Positions 46,765-58,649 of a stretch of 64,000 nucleotides of DNA are shown here, one piece after another (the stretch's first letter is position 1; each line of letters begins with the position of its first letter). Origin of the DNA: Siphonodentalium dalli (lineage: Eukaryota > Mollusca > Scaphopoda > Gadilida > Siphonodentaliidae); contig CP136063.1 in assembly GCA_032622095.1 (NCBI GenBank), positions 61,519,897-61,583,896 on the forward strand, read 5' to 3'. The translations under genes were made by a program, and so were the position numbers. The notes below the pieces were generated by a model. That model saw nothing but the letters and a program-made list of their open reading frames with translations. It ran no database searches and was not told where the DNA came from.

Positions 46765-47004
46765 CCCTTGAGTGCCAGGGGCCGATATTATTGGCCCTAA
46801 ACCTACACAATAAGTCTGTTAAAGAATATAATAAAATATATTAAAATTGTAAAAAAAAAAAAATAAAAAAATAAAAAAAAATTGTTAGGCCAATGCATTC
46901 TCTTATATATGCGAGGCGACCTATGGTCGACTCGCATATATAAGAGAACGCATTGGCACAGGGTATATGGGTTGATACAAAAATCGGACCTGGCACTCAA
47001 AGGG
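46765..47004. mobile_element. piggyBac-like MITE (240 bp) with TTAA duplication
   Basis: Ends CCCTTGAGTGCCAGG and CCTGGCACTCAAAGGG are inverted and flanked by TTAA on each side (46761-46764, 47005-47008). CCCTT-type ends plus a TTAA target are hallmarks of piggyBac transposons. Inside is an AT run and a 70-bp hairpin with CCAATGCATTCTCTTATATA arms. It interrupts a GCTTAAGC array, so it is younger than its host element. Confidence 0.8.
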
Positions 47005-47404
47005 TTAAGCGCAAATACCACATATTGTGCTTAAGCGCAAATAGGGCATTTACGCTTAAGTGTAATTAATTACGCTTAAGCGTAATTGTGACTACTATCT
47101 AACCTACCCATAAACTATTAGCATGACCTGGTGTATCACCTAGCAACACAATATGAGCATTGGGCTAATTTTGACCTGTACTCAACAGTCAAACTGTGAG
47201 TATGTGTTCAACAAGGAGAATCCCCTAATTACATATTATCAGCATCCCTCTATCCAAAGAATTGATGTGGCCTTCCCGGAACTCTAGTAATGTTTTGTAT
47301 GATGTTTTTAATGTATTTTTGCACAGATTTTAGCCTTATATCCTTTTAGCCTTTATCCTATACATGCATGCGGTGTCACTGCATGAGAGCTTTCTTACCT
47401 CATA

Positions 47405-47514
47405 CAGTAATGCTCTATTTAATCGACTTCTTAACCACAGCAGAATTATGGGTAACTTTTCAGGATTAGTCAGAAATATGGCTTGTTGCCATTCACCAGA
47501 AAGCTCTCGAGAGC
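47405..47514 (+). mobile_element. Half copy of the CAGTAATGC mariner-type MITE
   Basis: It runs from TA-CAGTAATGCTC to the central CTCTCGAGAG and stops there, matching the left arm of the complete copy at 48307. Confidence 0.6.
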
Positions 47515-47597
47515 TTAAGCACAATTAATTATTAAATGTGAATTTGGCCATACAATGAATGTTTTATCCAATTGATATTTTATGAATACATCTACTC

Positions 47598-47712
47598 ACA
47601 AGCCCCTGGAGAAAAATACAATAATACCAATATGGACTATACCAGTGACTGGTATACTCACTGTATAGTCTATATTGGTAATTCAGTTTTTTTCCCCAGG
47701 GGCCTGTGTATG
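47598..47712. repeat. Hairpin with CACAAGCCCCTGGAGAAAAA arms
   Basis: Arms of about 45 bp surround a 20-base loop, and the arm interior holds ACCAATATGGACTATAC and its inverse. It lies between the two GCTTAAGC elements and may be a small MITE. Confidence 0.55.
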
Positions 47713-47741
47713 TACATGCAGATGTACTGATAGATGCTTTG

Positions 47742-48967
47742 TATGGGAGGCCAAATTCACATTTAATAATTAATTGTGCTTAAGCGCAATTCATGGTTAT
47801 ATGTAACAAAACACCCCTGGTGAATAAATAGGTTTCTCCATAACTTAGCATTAACTCCTATTGACATGTCACTTCTTGGTTTCATTGGTTTGGATGGGTA
47901 GGGAGCTAGCCCAACTTCTTTATCAAAATGGCTGACTCGCAATAGTATCACCTTCTGTTTTAGTTGGAGCGATTCGTGATAGCATTATATTATCTTCGGT
48001 ATATATTAGTTGGGGCTACTTGCAATAGCATTACTTTCTGTATTAGTCGGGGCGACATTGATTTTCTTCAATTTTCGAGTATACAGGCACACCATATGAG
48101 GGAAGCAAGCCCTCGGTGACACCACATTCACACTATATGATCATGGAAATACTATAGATTTGTGCAAGAGCTGCTTATTTAATAACTAGAGCTTCAGGAC
48201 TGAGACACCAAAGCTCCAGTAATTACACACCATTTTTTGGACAGGGATGCTGATAATATGAAAATAGGGTTTTTTCCCCCTGATTTAAGTCAATAAGTAA
48301 ACCATACAGTAATGCTCTAATTAATCGACTCCTTAACCACAGCAGAATTATGGATAACTTTTCAGGATTTAGTTGGAAATATGGCTTGTTGCCATTCATC
48401 GGAAAGCTCTCGAGAGCTTTTCGATGAATGGCAACAAGGCATATTTCCGACTAAATCCTGAAAAGTTACCCATAATTCTGCTGTGGTTAAGAAGTCGATT
48501 AAATAGAGCATTACTGTATGAGGTAAGAAAGTCCTCATGCAGTGACACCGCATGCATGTATAGGATATTAACATAGTAAAGGCTAAAATCTGTGCAAAAA
48601 TACATTAAAAATATCATACAAAACATTACTAGAGTTCCGGGAAGGCGACATCAATTCTTTGGATAGAGGGATGCTGATAATATGTAATTAGGGGATTCTC
48701 CTTGTTGAACACATACTCACAGTTTGACTGTTGAGTACAGGTCAAAATTAGCCCAATGCTCATTTTGTGTTGCTAGGTGATACACCAGATCATGCTAATA
48801 GTTTATGGGTACTGGGTAGGTTAATTAATTGCGCTTAAGCGTAAATGCCCTTATTGCGCTTAAGCACAATATGTGGTATTTGCGCTTAAGCGCAATTGAT
48901 TGCACTTAAGCGCAATCAATTGCGCTTAAGCGCAATTCATTATTAAATGTGAATTTGGCCTCCCATA
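47742..48967 (-). mobile_element. GCTTAAGC-rich TIR element, copy 2 (inverted)
   Basis: It has the same ends as copy 1 (TATGGGAGGCC…GGCCTCCCATA) and the same unique stretch in inverted orientation (48520-48820), ending in an array of GCGCTTAAGC palindromes (48825-48945). Together with copy 1 it forms a 2.3-kb inverted repeat. It contains the complete mariner-type MITE at 48307-48516. Confidence 0.65.
48307..48516. mobile_element. Tc1/mariner-type MITE, nearly perfect 210-bp palindrome
   Basis: CAGTAATGCTCTAATTAATC begins an arm of about 105 bp that is repeated inverted around the centre CTCTCGAGAG (near 48412). TA dinucleotides flank both ends. Motifs such as CCTTAACCACAGCAGAATTA occur in both arms. 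There is no coding capacity. Confidence 0.8.
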
Positions 48968-50568
48968 TCATTGTGTACATGTATATCGACAATACATGTT
49001 ATGTCTCAAGTAAATAACTTTGTACTACGGTACAGTAATTGAAACTCTCAACGCGGTTACCATTGAACATTTGGACTATTGAACCCTCAAAATATTGAAC
49101 TTCTTGACAATCGAACCCATCGGACTACTAGTAATGACCACTCGGTCTAACGCACTGTCATTGAATCATCATAAATATGATTGAGGTACATGTAATAATG
49201 TACATAATTGCGGTAATGGTTATGTGACCCTATGAATTGTTCCAAGCTATATTTCTGCTTTAAATTTCAATCAAATTGTCCCTATTGTATGGACTTATCG
49301 AGTTTTGGTTTTCATCCAAAAAGCCAAATTGCACTGATAAACTATACACATGTAAATGTATTAAGAGACCTCCATTTGCAATGAGTTAGGCAGTGATGCA
49401 GTGTGCAACTGCACCAATTCTATAAACTTAACCCACAAAGTGACATACTAGTATCATGGTCTATCCCCAAATAGAACATATGGTACATGTACATGGTAAG
49501 TACTGTAAAGAATGATCTGGCTGAAAGGCGGTCATGAGAAAAATTAATGCGGTTTACCGTGGTTGAAACACTGCAGTAATTCACTTGGTTACAACAAAAA
49601 TATTACTGCAGTAAGATTTAATACCAGCAGATACTGCATTAGTATTGAAATGGCTTGGGTTTTTCATAGTTGACTAATCGACAGTAAAAAAATAAAGTCG
49701 AAGTAGACTAATCGACAACACAAATTTCCATGGAAAACTTCCAATTTACTATGTGGTTATTGAGTTAAAATCAATGAGAGATAACTGCAGTTCCCATTTT
49801 TTGTGGGACTAATGATTCATAGCGAATTCATGCATTGTATTGGGATACACTATCAATGATACGCATTTCTGGGCCACTATTAAGTCTCGATGAACTGTAT
49901 CCAGTATAAACATGTTAAACCTGATAATAATTAGAGCATGCAGTCCCTGTTGATATGCGGTATCCGCTAGTAATCTTACCACAGTAATATGTCTGTGATA
50001 ACCAAGTTAATTGTTTTACCACAAAAATTCTGAATTCTATCTAGACATTTTGAAACAATAAAAAAAAATTCTGGTGTGGTTACAATGTCAACTTAAAAAA
50101 AAAATTCATTTAAACATCGCATGAAAAATACAACCTAACTGCAAATGTGAGGTGGACCACATTCTGCAGCGGTATAACTGACTGCGGTTGATCACATGAA
50201 CACGCCTGAATACTGCAGTAATACCCGATGGTCAACCTTTATAAGGCGAGTTGATTAATTAAAGCTGTAATTTTACATGTATGTTCTATGGACTTTGTTG
50301 GGGAAAGAGAATATAGCTGTGCGAAAATGGATGATATTTCCCCACCTCAGCAGGTGTCGATTACAGAAAAATATACCAAACATACATGTACCAGTAGTCT
50401 GTTAATCCTGATGTGCTACTAGTAAGTTAGAAATTTTTCAATCGAAACCTCATAAAAAAAAATATAAATTCAGTTCTCAATTTTCAAACACTTCTAGGAA
50501 ATTGTTAAAAAATATTGTTAAAAGATGCCCATTCGATTTGACACTGTAAATATACCCCTGTTCAAGTG
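48968..50568. other. Unassigned AT-rich DNA
   Basis: No gene or bounded repeat is recognised. Confidence 0.3.
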
Positions 50569-50683
50569 TTCCTGCTAATGTGCTATGATATGCGGTTGGG
50601 TCCTGCTGAATTGCTATGAATTGCGCTACCCGCATCATAGCAATTCAGCAGGACCACCAGCATCATAGCATATTAGCAGGACC
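50569..50683. repeat. Hairpin with TCCTGCTAATGTGCTATGAT arms
   Basis: The arms are about 50 bp each and contain two versions of TCCTGCTRAAT plus GCTATGAT; they pair around GAATTGCGCTACCC. Possibly a small MITE. Confidence 0.6.
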
Positions 50684-51165
50684 ACTTGGCCAGTGGTAAA
50701 ATAGTTTGTTTTCCATACGGATATGTGTTTTCAAATAATCATGTAATGATATCTAACATACATGTATATGATCCCATTTATAGGTTTTATTCATCACGGT
50801 CAGATAAACTTTGTATACAGACAGTTTTACCAAACTTAGAATTTTTATTAGGTGCCCAAACCAAAATATCAAAACATCACCTAACTCAGTGGTATTATAA
50901 AGAAGCTCAAACTGTATGCTTTCATTGTAGCTGTAATTACTAGTATTAAAAATGTGCTCAATACAGTTTGTTTTATAATTTATGGTCATTTGGAATTTGG
51001 TGCTATTTAATTCTGTTTATCTATATAATTGGCTGCACTGCTAAATTTTGACTCATTTCAGTCATTGATGTCAGTACATGTAGTCCATCGAAATGGCGAA
51101 CACAATCAAAGACAAATTACAAGAGGAAATACAACAAATCAATTTGATGTGCACTAAAACAGATA
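50684..51165. other. Unassigned spacer
   Basis: Short overlapping ORFs only (50686-50989). Confidence 0.3.
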
Positions 51166-51327
51166 CAGTAATGTCCTAAGTAATCGACCCCTTAACCACA
51201 GCAGAATTATGTGTAACTTTTCAGGATTTAGTCGGAAATATGGCTTGTTGTCATTCATCGGAAAGCTCTCCCCGAGTTACCCATAATTCTGCTGTGGTTA
51301 AGGAGTCGATTAATTAGAGCATTATTG
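51166..51327. mobile_element. Tc1/mariner-type MITE, shorter copy (162 bp)
   Basis: The ends CAGTAATG and CATTATTG lie between TA dinucleotides. The left arm is full length, while the right arm lacks about 50 bp next to the centre. It has the same family motifs as the 48307 copy. Confidence 0.75.
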
Positions 51328-52075
51328 TAGTTACAAATCTATGTCTAGCCTCTTGTGAAGTGTTGTGTCACTAATAAGATCTTTAATTCACATACATGTA
51401 CTATATACCCGTTCAAGCGTTTACAAGTGTCAGACATCGAGAAACCGACCAAAAGTTTTGGTAGTATATAGGCTAGCACTGCACCTGGGGTACATGTACT
51501 GTAAGTGATTATAATGTACTATTTTTTTATTCTGCTGTGAAAGTTTTGCTGAATGAAATTTAAGTTTACCCCGATATTCTAAGTCTGCTCGACTAAGATG
51601 GGTTTTTTCTCGAAAACTGATAGATATCTGAATAATACATGTACGTCTTCCACTGGTTGGTATAACCTCTAAATTTACCAATTTTAATTGATTAGACTAA
51701 CCCTGGTATGGAAAACTCTAATTTTTATAGCCCGATGAGCGGTTTACTGATGCCCGCCGGGGTTTATTGCCCACAGTGGTGATGATATGATGACCAGCGT
51801 TGTGCATGGCATATGTTTATCCAGGTACTAGTAAGAATGCTCCCATACGTTCCAAACATTCAATAAATATCTGATTAATAGTAACCCAAACTACACAAGA
51901 GACTAGTTTAACATAAATATAGCTATGTTCTAATTAAATGACCCCACCCCACAACAAGATTGACCACCGGTATTTGACTGTTCAACCACATTCAATTACA
52001 ATGCCGCTGACCGCTGGAATGCCTCATAGTATTTACGGTATTTTGATTAATCGACAACATCGCTGTTGCAAACAT
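51328..52075. other. Unassigned DNA
   Basis: Nothing is recognised. Confidence 0.3.
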
Positions 52076-52490
52076 TACTCTTGAGTGCCTAATAAAAGTA
52101 CAGGGTGGAATAATAGACTACATGTAGTACAGGTTGGAAAATGTCGCGTAACTGAATAATAGTACAGGGCGGAATAAACGTACAGACTGGAACTATTAGT
52201 ACCATACATCCCAACAAAACGCACCATCTGACTGCCAGTGACTGGTTTATATACTGATGCCATGTGACAGAAATAGTTTTGATTGATAGCCAGGTCTGTG
52301 AATCTACAGTGTGCTGATCACTGTCAACAATCAGAGTTCATTTATCTATGAATAACACAATTTAAGATTGGTGAATTATTTCTTTTGGTTAATTTAATAA
52401 ACGTACAGGACCAAATAACGATCGTACAGGTGGGAATTTTACCTCAATTTTAATAATCGTACATGTATGTTTATTAGGCACTCAAGAGTA
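52076..52490. mobile_element. TA-bordered MITE with CTCTTGAGTGCCTAATAAA ends
   Basis: The terminal repeats are about 19 bp and perfectly inverted, between TA dinucleotides. Subterminal GTACAGG motifs recur (52098, 52130, 52163, 52404, 52427), often followed by TGGAA. It encodes no protein. Confidence 0.7.
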
Positions 52491-52931
52491 CATATTCAAG
52501 TATGTGGCATATCAAAACACCACATGATACATACATGTACATGTACTACATACATACCATCTATAAAAATTATTTGGTTAACCACAGTTGATGTTTTGCT
52601 CAGAGTTCCCCCTGCACTATTATTTGGGTCTGTACTTTTATTTAATAACTTTCAATGGAATTCCCCCCCCCCCTGCACTATTATTTGGGCCTGCACTTTT
52701 ATTTGGAGCCCGAGAGTAAGTTGCATTGACATTTATTTTCACGAAGGAACATTGCAACTGGTTTGAAGTAACATACATGACCACGTTGCATGTAACTTGG
52801 ATCAACACTGGAACAGTATTGATGGTAATTTTCAACATGGTCTCACTGAGGTTCTATCAGATATAAATACTAGTACGGTTGAGGGAGACAATTATTTTGA
52901 TAATATGTGAACCTGTGTTAACATGAGCATA
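52491..52931. other. Unassigned spacer with a poly(C) stretch
   Basis: Around 52600-52700, CCCTGCACTATTATTTGGG and a close variant are repeated about 60 bp apart. No gene is seen. Confidence 0.35.
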
Positions 52932-53305
52932 AGGCGACACCAATTTTTAAGTCTGGTTTACGAACACCTCCTACAACTTTTTGTCCATTTCATGAAAAAA
53001 AATAAAACTGTTTTCTCCCAAAATATTTTACATGCGTACTGATTTTCATGTGTTGTCGCATCCGGTTCTGCTTATGATCATTTACATATCCATATTTTCA
53101 TGTATTTCATGACAAGATATGTCTTGTTTGGTTCAGAATTTTATTCAAAAACATTTTTTCACAATTTATGTGAAATTCCACGAATTACTCTGGATATAAA
53201 TTGGGGGGACAATCTTTTTTATTTTTTTCCCTCATGCACTGTCCTGCATCTACTTTGTTTTATCCCCACATTATAGTAAACCAGACTTAAAAATTGGTGT
53301 CGCCT
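52932..53305. mobile_element. MITE with 30-bp perfect inverted ends (AGGCGACACC...)
   Basis: AGGCGACACCAATTTTTAAG, continuing to GTCTGGTTTAC, is repeated exactly inverted at the right end (374 bp overall). The bordering bases are TA/AA-rich, and a TA target is possible but not certain. Confidence 0.75.
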
Positions 53306-54731
53306 AAATATCATCTGATGGAGTCAAAATCATTGAACCGTCACTTATGCATGCACATGTAGTCTTGATATTGAGTCTGGGTTTCATCATTTTCATTAGT
53401 TTGCTGTTATCCACCAAAGGTTGAGGTGTTATGGAACAACTGTATGGCATCGTATACTGTTATCTTTTGAGTAAATATGGAGTCTCTAATTCTTTTATCA
53501 GTCACGCATCTACTCATCAAATTGACATTAGTATAATCCTTAAATATTTGTAAATTGTAACAATTGTCACCATGAACTTGTTGATAATTTTCTTTGTCGT
53601 GTAACAACTGTTGTACCAAGTTTCAATGCCGCGTCCTCCTGGTATGTAGGGATTACCGGTGCCTTCAATAGTGATGCATCATTGCCAGTTAATGTACATT
53701 AGAGTGGAACTGAATTAACAATGTCACATTGACACAGTAAGACCAGTAAAACAGCAAAAGTAGTATTATTGTAACAGCAGGCTTAACACTATCAGTACCG
53801 TACGAGTCTATGGCCACATGTACATGTACAGTAGTACAGACACCTCACTATCGCAGATCAAACTTCTCAATTTTCTTCTGGACAGGTGCATGATCAGGCC
53901 ACTGCCACTGCATCATGCTTGTACCGGTACCACAAATTCAATTTTGCGTATTGTCGTAACGTGACAATTACAAATAATTACAATGTACTGTACATGTATT
54001 ACTTTTCAATTCAATCCCAATGCACTATGTCCACTGTCAGTGGTTTTCATGTGATACAAATATTCCAGGTCATACAGATGTGTCAGCGGGAATATTCTGG
54101 TTATGGGCAGATGGCCGTTCAATACTATAGTTGATCCGTTTCGTTATCGTAGCTTAATTCTTACTGTTCCGGGAATTGAAATATTTTTTGTCACATGAAA
54201 TTCAGTCTTTTTCGATATTTGCGCACATCCATGCAGACAAAATCGGCGAATCTTATATATAAATCCACAGTTTATCCGTTTGTAGCGAATACACCATTTC
54301 CTTCTGTCATTCCGCGTTGATTCGCGACAAAATTAACTCAAAACACCACAAGGAATTAGCGGCGCTTCTTTTCGAAGTAACGGTAACTAAAAGTTAAGAT
54401 TGTAATTTGGCTGCAGAAACGAAACGAAACGAATTTTGAAACACAATAATTGTATTCACTAATATTTTCCTGTTGGTATATGGTCTACTATAGTATAAGC
54501 AATCATTTATTTGAAATAATAAGTATCACTTAGAGAATAATTCTTACTGATAATTAGAAATATCTTTATTTTGTATCCCTTTAATATTAAATACCGGTAA
54601 TGGCCCTGAAAATTGTCTGTTTGTCAGCTTAATGTTCACTAGTTATAGCTAGGCTGTTAGATAAAGTGTGATATTGCTTCATTTGTCCGGGGTAGTGTAT
54701 TGTCATACTGTCATAATAAACTTCAAGAAAT
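53306..54731. other. Unassigned DNA left of the minisatellite
   Basis: A minus-strand open frame at 53407-53619 has fairly gene-like composition, but neither splice context nor family is evident. TACATGTACATGTAC lies near 53820. Confidence 0.3.
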
Positions 54732-57700
54732 AAGGTAACTACTCGCCAATGATGCTTGAATACAGAAATGGTTAATAAGGTAACTACCTGTCAATGACCG
54801 ACGTCTTACTATAGAAAGGGTTAATAAGGTAACTAACTACACGGCAATGATACTTAGTATAGAAAGGTTAATAATTTAACTTCTTGTCAATGATGCTTCA
54901 ATATAGAAAGGGTTAATAAGGTAACTACATGTCAGTAATGCTTTAATAAAGAAAGGGTTAATAAGATAAAGTTCTACACGTCAATGATGCTTTAATATAG
55001 AAAGAGCTAATAGGGTAACTACACGACAATGATGTTTTAATATAGAAAGGGTTAATATGGTAATTACACGCCAATGGTGCTTTAATATAGAAAGGGTTAC
55101 TATGGTAACTACCGTCAATGATGCTTTAATATAGAACTGGCTAATATGATAACTACATGTCAATGATGCTTTAATATAGAAAGGGTTAATAAGGTAACTA
55201 CACGCCAATGATGCTTCAATACAAAAATGGTTAATAATGTAACTACCCATCAATGGTGCATTTATATAGAAAGGGTTAATAAGGTAACTACACGTCAATG
55301 ATACTTAGTATATAACGGGTTAATAAGGTAACTAACCGCCAATGATACTTAGTATAGAAAGGGTTAATAAGGTAACTACACGACACTGATACTTACTAGT
55401 AGGTATATACAGGGTTAACAATGCAACTACCCGTCAATGATACTTTAATATAGAAAGGGTTAACATGGTAACTACACGTAAATGATGTCTCAATATAGAA
55501 AGGGTTAATAAGGTAACTACACGTCAATATTTTTTTAATACAGAAATGGTTAAGGGTAACTTCATGTCAATGATGCTTTATTGTAGAAAGGGTTAATAAT
55601 GTAACTAATCTCCAATGACACTTATTATAGAAAGGGTTAATAAGGTAACTAGTGCCTACCTGTCAATTATTGCTTCAATATAGAAAGGGTTAATAAGGTA
55701 ATTACACGCCAATGATGCTTCAATACAAAAATGGTTAATAAGGTAACTACCCATCAATGGTGCTTTTATATAGAAAGGGTTAATAAGGTAACTACACGTC
55801 AATGATACTTAGTATAGAAAGGGTTAATAAGGTAACTACACGACACTGATACTTAGGTATATACATGGTTAATAAGGCAACTACCCGTCAATGATACTTT
55901 AATATAGAAAGGGTTAATAAGGTAACTACACGTCAATAATTCTTTAATACAGAAATGGTTAATAAGGTAACTTCATATCAATGATGCTTTATTGTAGAAA
56001 GGGTTAATAATGTAACTAATCACCAATGACACTTATTATTGAAAGGGTTAATAAGGTAACTAGGGCCTACCTGTCAATTATTGATTCAATATAGAAAGGG
56101 TTAATAAGGTAATTACACGCCAATGGTACTTTAATATAGAAAGGGTTAATATGGTAACTATCCGTCAATGATGCTTTAATATAGAAAGGGTTATAATATG
56201 GTACTGCACGTCAACGATGCTTTGATACACAAATGGTTAATAAGGTAATTACCCGTCAATGGCGCTTTAGTATAGAAATGGTTAATAATGTAACTACTCA
56301 CCTATGATACTTAGTATAGAACGGGTTGTTTAAGGTAACTACCTGTCAATTAATGCTTTAATATAGAAAGGGTTAATAAGGTAACTACATGCCAATGATA
56401 CTTAGTATAGAAAGGGTTAATAAGGTAACTGCCTGTCAATTAATGCTTTAATATAGAAAGGGTTAATAAGGTAACTACACGTCAATGTATATGAAGGGTT
56501 AATAAGGTAACTACACGACAATTGTACTTTAGTATATACAGGGTTAATAAGGCAACTATCCGTCAATGGTGCTTTAATATTGAAAGGGTTAACATGGTAA
56601 CCACACGTCAATGATGTTTTAATATAGAAAGGGTTAATAAGGTAACTACACATCAATGGTGCTTTAATATAGAAAGGGTTAATAAGGTAACTTCACGTCA
56701 ATGATGCTTTAATATAGAACGGGTTAATATGGTAACTACTCACCACTGATACTTTTAAAGAACGGGTTAATAATGTAACTACCCGGCAATAATTCTTTAA
56801 TATAGAAATGGTTAATATGGTAATTACACGTCAATGATTATTTAATATAGAAAGGGTTATAATAAGGTAACTACACGTCAATGATGCTTTAATACAAAAA
56901 TTGTTAATAAGGTAACAACCCGTCAATGGCGATTTAATATAGAAAGGGTTAATAATGCAACTACTCACCAATAATATTAAGTATAGAAAGGGTTAATAAG
57001 GTAACTACACGACACTGATACTTAGGTATATACATGGTTAATAAGGCAACTACCCGGCAATGATACTTTAATATAGAAAGGGTTAATAAGGTAACTACAC
57101 GTCAATAATTCTTTAATACATAAATGGTTAATAAGGTAACTTCATGTCAATGATGCTTTATTGTAGAAAGGGTTAATAATGTAACTAATCACCAATGACA
57201 CTTATTATAGAAAGGGTTAATAAGGTAACTAGGGCCTACCTGTCAATTATTGCTTCAATATAGAAAGGGTTAATAAGGTAATTACACGCCAATGGTACTT
57301 TAATATAGAAAGGGTTAATATGGTAACTATCTGTCAATGATGCTTTAATATAGAAAGGGTTATAATATGGTACTGCACGTCAACGATGCTTTGATACAAA
57401 AATGGTTAATAAGGTAATTACCCGTCAATGGCGCTTTAGTATAGAAATGGTTAATAATGTAACTACTCACCTATGATACTTAGTATAGAACGGGTTGTTT
57501 AAGGTAACTACCTGTCAATTAATGCTTTAATATAGAAAGGGTTAATAAGGTAACTACATGCCAATGATACTTAGTATAGAAAGGGTTAATAAGGTAACTG
57601 CCTGTCAATTAATGCTTTAATATAGAAAGGGTTAATAAGGTAACTACACGTCAATGTATATGAAGGGTTAATAAGGTAACTACACGACAATGGTACTTTA

Positions 57701-58627
57701 GTATATACAGGGTTAATAAGGCAACTATCCGTCAATGGTGCTTTAATATTGAAAGGGTTAACATGGTAACCACACGTCAATGATGTTTTAATATAGAAAG
57801 GGTTAATAAGGTAACTACACATCAATGGTGCTTTAATATAGAAAGGGTTAATAAGGTAACTTCACGTCAATGATGCTTTAATATAGAACGGGTTAATATG
57901 GTAACTACTCACCAATGATACTTTTAAAGAACGGGTTAATAATGTAACTACCCGGCAATAATTCTTTAATATAGAAATGGTTAATATGGTAATTACACGT
58001 CAATGATGCTTTAATATAGAAAGGGTTATAATAAGGTAACTACACGTCAATGATGCTTTAATACAAAAATTGTTAATAAGGTAACAACCCGTCAATGGCG
58101 ATTTAATATAGAAAGGGTTAATAATGCAACTACTCACCAATAATATTAAGTATAGAAAGGGTTAATAAGGTAACTACCTGTCAATTAATGCTTTAATATA
58201 GAAAGGGTTAATAAGGTAACTACACGCCAATGGTACTTAGTATAGAAATGGATAAGGTAATTATACACGACAATGATAATTTGGTATATACAGAGTTAAT
58301 AAGGCAACTACCCGTCAATGATGCTATAATATAGAAAGGGTTAACATGGTAACTACACATCAATTATGTTTTAATATAGAAAGGGTTAATAAGGTAACTA
58401 CACGTCAATGATGCTTTAATACAGAAAGGGTTAATAAGGTAACCTCACGTCAATGATGCTTTAATATAGAATGGGTTAATACTGTAACTACACACCAATG
58501 TTACTTACTATAGAAAGGGTTAATAAGGTAACTACCTGTCAATTAATGCTTTAATATAGAATGGTTAATAATGGTTAACTACACGCCAATGATGCTGTCA
58601 TATAGAACGGGTTAATACGGTAACTTC
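54732..58627 (+). repeat. 3.9-kb minisatellite of about 45-bp units with a 1.17-kb higher-order duplication
   Basis: The unit is about GGGTTAATAAGGTAACTACA followed by CGTCAATGATGCTTTAATAT and AGAAA, 45 bp, repeated roughly 85 times with scattered variants. Because 45 is a multiple of three, minus-strand frames stay open and read as LINPFYIKA-type repeats; these are not genes. Segments at about 55816-56985 and 56986-58155 are nearly identical and 1168-1169 bp apart (26 units), showing a recent large duplication. Smaller duplications of about 500 bp occur near 55200-55900. Confidence 0.9.
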
Positions 58628-58649
58628 AAGTGCAGATTATACAGTTTAA

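Larger units (their letters stand above)
46637..47549 (+). mobile_element. GCTTAAGC-rich TIR element, copy 1
   Basis: It begins TATGGGAGGCCAAATTCACA, continues with repeated GCGCTTAAGCGCAATT palindromes, then a unique stretch (about 47100-47400), half of a mariner-type MITE (47405-47514), and an inverted end …GTGAATTTGGCC, slightly truncated. A piggyBac-like MITE is nested at 46765-47004. Confidence 0.65.

Noticed and set aside
46668-48945. GCTTAAGC arrays considered as a CRISPR-like array
   Set aside because: Spacing is irregular, there are no unique spacers of constant length, and the arrays are bounded by transposon ends in eukaryotic DNA.
53407-53619. Minus-strand ORF with gene-like composition
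   Set aside because: No family motif, no splice borders and no conserved neighbour; kept only as a note.
54981-57825. LINPFYIKA-type repeat ORFs
   Set aside because: The 45-bp minisatellite period is a multiple of three; there is no start context, non-repetitive part or splice signal.
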